Positions 61,614 through 64,000 of a stretch of 64,000 nucleotides of DNA are shown piece after piece. The position numbers were made by a program, and so were the translations under genes. Every line of letters starts with the position of its first letter. Position 1 is the first letter of the stretch. This stretch comes from Streptomyces sp. NBC_00440 (GTDB lineage: Bacteria; Actinomycetota; Actinomycetes; Streptomycetales; Streptomycetaceae): the NCBI RefSeq assembly GCF_036014215.1, contig NZ_CP107921.1, forward strand, positions 6,021,501 to 6,085,500. The letters run 5' to 3'. Below the pieces are notes generated by a model, which did not search any database, was not told the DNA's origin, and worked only from the letters and a program-made list of their open reading frames with translations.

Positions 61614-64000
61614 GTGACGAGTGCCGACGAGATGACCGGTCAGACCGACGACCCCGGACCCAGCGGTTATGCGGCGGCCCGGCTGTCCCTCCTCCAGGAG
61701 AAGACGGACCCCGGGCCGCCGCGCCGTTCGGCCCTGGCCCGGCTGACCGACGCGTGGATGAGCGCGCTCTTCACCTCGGCCGCCGAGGCCACGGGGGTGC
61801 ACGGCGCGGCCCTGGTGGCCGTCGGGGGATACGGGCGCGGCGAGCTGTCACCGCGCAGCGACCTGGACCTGCTCCTGCTGCACGACGGCAAGGCGGACCA
61901 GGGCGCCATCGCCTCGCTCGCCGACCGGGTCTGGTACCCGGTGTGGGACCTGGGGCTCGACCTCGACCACTCGGTACGGACACCGGGTGAGGCGCGCAGG
62001 ACGGCGGGCGACGACCTCAAGGTCCAGCTCGGGCTGCTGGACGCCCGGCACGTCGCCGGTGACCAGGGGCTGATCACCGGGCTGCGGACGGCGGTACTCG
62101 CCGACTGGCGCAACCAGGCGCCGAAGCGGCTGCCCGAGCTGTACGAGCTGTGCCAGGAGCGCGCCGAGCGCCAGGGCGAGCTGCAGTTCCTCCTCGAACC
62201 CGACATCAAGGAGGCCAGGGGCGGGCTGCGGGACGCCACCGCGCTGCGCGCCGTCGCCGCGTCCTGGCTGGCCGACGCACCCCGCGAAGGGCTGGACGGC
62301 GCCCGCAGGCGGCTCCTCGACGTACGGGACGCGCTGCACCTGGTGACCGGGCGCGCCGGCGAACGGCTCGCGCTCCAGGAACAGGACCAGGTCGCCGCCG
62401 AACTCGGACTCCTGGACGCCGACGTGCTGCTGCGCGAGGTGTACGAAGCCGCGCGCACCATCTCGTACGCCGGCGACGTCACCTGGCGCGAGGTCAACCG
62501 GGTGCTGCGCGCGCGCTCCGCACGCCCCCGGCTGCGCTCCCTGCTCGGCGGTGGCGGCGGCAGGACAGCCGCGGCGGAACGGACCCCGCTCGCGGAAGGC
62601 GTGGTGGAGCAGGAGGGCGAGGTGGTGCTGGCCCGCACGGCCCGGCCCGAGCGCGACCCCGTACTGCCGCTGCGGGCGGCAGCCGCGGCGGCGCAGGCCG
62701 GGCTGCCGGTCTCCCTGCATGCCGTGCGCCGGCTGGCGGCCGGCGCACGCCCGCTCCCGGTGCCCTGGCCCGCCGAGGCCCGCGAACAGCTGGTCACCCT
62801 GCTCGGCGCGGGCGAGTCCACGGTGCCGGTCTGGGAGGCGCTGGAGGCGGAGGGGCTGATCAGCGGGCTGCTGCCGGACTGGGAGCGGGTGCGGTGCAGG
62901 CCGCAGCGGAACGCCGTGCACACCTGGACCGTCGACCGGCATCTCGTCGAGACCGCCGTACGGGCGTCCTCGCTGACCCGCCGGGTGGGCCGGCCCGACC
63001 TGCTGCTCGTCGCGGCCCTGCTGCACGACATCGGCAAGGGCTGGCCGGGCGACCACTCGGTGGCCGGCGAAGTCATCGCCCGGGACGTGGCCACCCGGAT
63101 CGGCTTCGACCAGGCGGACGCCGAGGTGCTCGCCGTCCTCGTACGCCACCATCTGCTGCTCGTGGAGACGGCGACCCGGCGCGACCTGGACGACCCGGCG
63201 ACCGTGACCTCGGTCGCCGGAGCGGTGAAATCCGCCGCCACGCTGGAGCTGCTGCACGCGCTGACCGAGGCCGACGCGCTGGCGACCGGGCCCGCGGCCT
63301 GGTCCTCCTGGCGGGCGTCGCTCGTGGACGACCTGGTCGGCCGGGTCGCCGCGGTACTGGCGGGCGAGGTGCCCGAGGAGCCGGAGGCGGGCGCGCCTGG
63401 CGCCGAGCACGAGCGGCTGGCCGTCGAGGCGGTGCGCACCGGCGGCCCGGTCCTGGCCCTGCATGCCAGGACCGGGGAACCGCAGGAGGACGGCGCCCCG
63501 GAACCGGTGGGCGTGGAACTGCTCATCGCGCTCCGCGACCGGCCCGGCGTCCTGCCCGCCGTCACCGGGGTGCTGGCGCTGCACCGGCTGACCGTGCGCG
63601 CGGCCGACCTGCGCGCCGTCGAGCTGCCCACCGAACTGGGCCCGGAGGTGGCGGTGCTGCTGCTGACCTGGCGGGTGGCGGCCGAGTACGGATCGCTCCC
63701 GCAGGCCACGAGGCTGCGCGCCGATCTCGTACGGGCGCTGGACGGATCGCTGGACGTCCGCGCCAGACTGGCCGAACGGGAGGCGGCCTACCCGCGCCGA
63801 CGCGGGGTCAAGGCGCCGCCGCCCCGGGTGAAGGTGGCCCCCGCCGGCTCCCGGCTGGCCACCGTGATCGAGGTCCGCGCGCAGGACGCACCGGGGCTGC
63901 TGTACCGGATCGGCCTGGCGCTGGAGACGGCCGGGGTGGCGGTACGCAGCGCTCACGTCTCCACGCTCGGGGCCAACGCGGTGGACGCGTTCTATGTGAC
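61614..64000 (+). CDS. glnD: PII adenylyl/uridylyltransferase GlnD (3' end outside the window)
   Basis: 795 codons present; the gene runs off the window. Start GTG 61614 (VTSADEMTGQTDDPG); ATG at 61632 is an alternative. Domain order: nucleotidyltransferase about 50-180 with GGYGRGELSPRSDLDLLL (about 66-83) supplying the metal-binding Asp pair; PII-uridylyltransferase helical domain; HD phosphohydrolase domain with LLHDIGKG (about 470-477); then two ACT domains, the first at about 630-690 (LIALRDRPGVLPAVTGVL) and the second beginning near 745 (VRAQDAPGLLYRIGLALE), cut at the window end. In Streptomyces GlnD adenylylates GlnK on Tyr51 and does not uridylylate it. Confidence 0.95.
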   Translation, partial: MTSADEMTGQTDDPGPSGYAAARLSLLQEKTDPGPPRRSALARLTDAWMSALFTSAAEATGVHGAALVAVGGYGRGELSPRSDLDLLLLHDGKADQGAIASLADRVWYPVWDLGLDLDHSVRTPGEARRTAGDDLKVQLGLLDARHVAGDQGLITGLRTAVLADWRNQAPKRLPELYELCQERAERQGELQFLLEPDIKEARGGLRDATALRAVAASWLADAPREGLDGARRRLLDVRDALHLVTGRAGERLALQEQDQVAAELGLLDADVLLREVYEAARTISYAGDVTWREVNRVLRARSARPRLRSLLGGGGGRTAAAERTPLAEGVVEQEGEVVLARTARPERDPVLPLRAAAAAAQAGLPVSLHAVRRLAAGARPLPVPWPAEAREQLVTLLGAGESTVPVWEALEAEGLISGLLPDWERVRCRPQRNAVHTWTVDRHLVETAVRASSLTRRVGRPDLLLVAALLHDIGKGWPGDHSVAGEVIARDVATRIGFDQADAEVLAVLVRHHLLLVETATRRDLDDPATVTSVAGAVKSAATLELLHALTEADALATGPAAWSSWRASLVDDLVGRVAAVLAGEVPEEPEAGAPGAEHERLAVEAVRTGGPVLALHARTGEPQEDGAPEPVGVELLIALRDRPGVLPAVTGVLALHRLTVRAADLRAVELPTELGPEVAVLLLTWRVAAEYGSLPQATRLRADLVRALDGSLDVRARLAEREAAYPRRRGVKAPPPRVKVAPAGSRLATVIEVRAQDAPGLLYRIGLALETAGVAVRSAHVSTLGANAVDAFYV

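Noticed and set aside
61667..63956. Long minus-strand open frames opposite glnD
   Set aside because: The plus strand encodes complete nucleotidyltransferase, HD and ACT domains without a stop to the window end; the minus-strand products are Ser/Arg- or Gly/Arg-rich shadows.

Overview
The window is chromosomal DNA of a high-GC actinomycete, almost certainly a Streptomyces. Nearly every gene shows strong G/C bias at third codon positions, GTG and TTG starts are common, and the gene order matches from memory the Streptomyces coelicolor core segment accB-accE (SCO5535-5536) to amtB-glnK-glnD (SCO5583-5585). I see no transposase, integrase, phage gene, CRISPR array or rRNA. Apart from the first 5.2 kb it reads as conserved core chromosome.

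Layout. (1) 1-5228: two secreted glycan-degrading enzymes, the 3' part of a GH101 endo-alpha-N-acetylgalactosaminidase and a complete Tat-exported PL8 polysaccharide lyase, separated by a perfect 19-bp hairpin. (2) 5447-7292: accB-accE, beta and epsilon subunits of an acyl-CoA carboxylase. (3) 7395-18156: two tandem conservons on the minus strand (cvn2 then cvn1), each encoding a membrane sensor kinase-like CvnA, a roadblock CvnB, a DUF742 CvnC and a small GTPase CvnD. (4) 18746-22052: a small repeat-containing protein, a fumarylacetoacetate hydrolase-family protein, gltX with an in-frame palindromic insertion, and a HAD phosphatase. (5) 22138-22681: a Gln/Glu tRNA cluster, next to gltX. (6) 22799-27111: a divergent MerR regulator/DUF4188 pair, then ndgR divergent from leuCD. 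(7) 27216-32372: hupS, cofC, plsC-gpsA and ddl. (8) 32392-42247: a DUF3515 lipoprotein, an Lrp-type RAM protein, thiL-thiD, rpmB, a DAK-like protein, recG, rsmD-coaD and a coiled-coil cell-division-type protein. (9) 42431-51150: DUF177-rpmF-rnc-mutM, a CAP-domain protein, acyP, a small coiled-coil protein and smc. (10) 51298-56694: glcP, an LLM flavin monooxygenase, a nucleobase permease and ftsY. (11) 56912-64000: a primase/polymerase-like protein, nsdA, and amtB-glnK-glnD (glnD cut by the window end) behind a recognisable GlnR box.

How the genes work together. The tRNA-Glu/Gln genes lie beside the glutamyl-tRNA synthetase gene. ndgR is divergent from the leucine genes it is known to control in S. 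coelicolor. amtB-glnK-glnD forms an ammonium-transport and PII-signalling operon. rpmF, rnc and mutM follow the DUF177 gene; smc and ftsY are chromosome-structure and membrane-targeting functions. cofC (coenzyme F420) and the LLM enzyme may be linked by cofactor, which is inference.

Most notable observations: an in-frame palindromic repeat inside gltX; near-identical cvnD1 and cvnD2 genes in otherwise diverged conservons, suggesting gene conversion; a 95-residue low-complexity expansion in the SMC hinge; a 64-residue protein with a duplicated TANPRRT motif; a structured 391-bp region upstream of the small coiled-coil gene; and many perfect palindromes in promoter regions.
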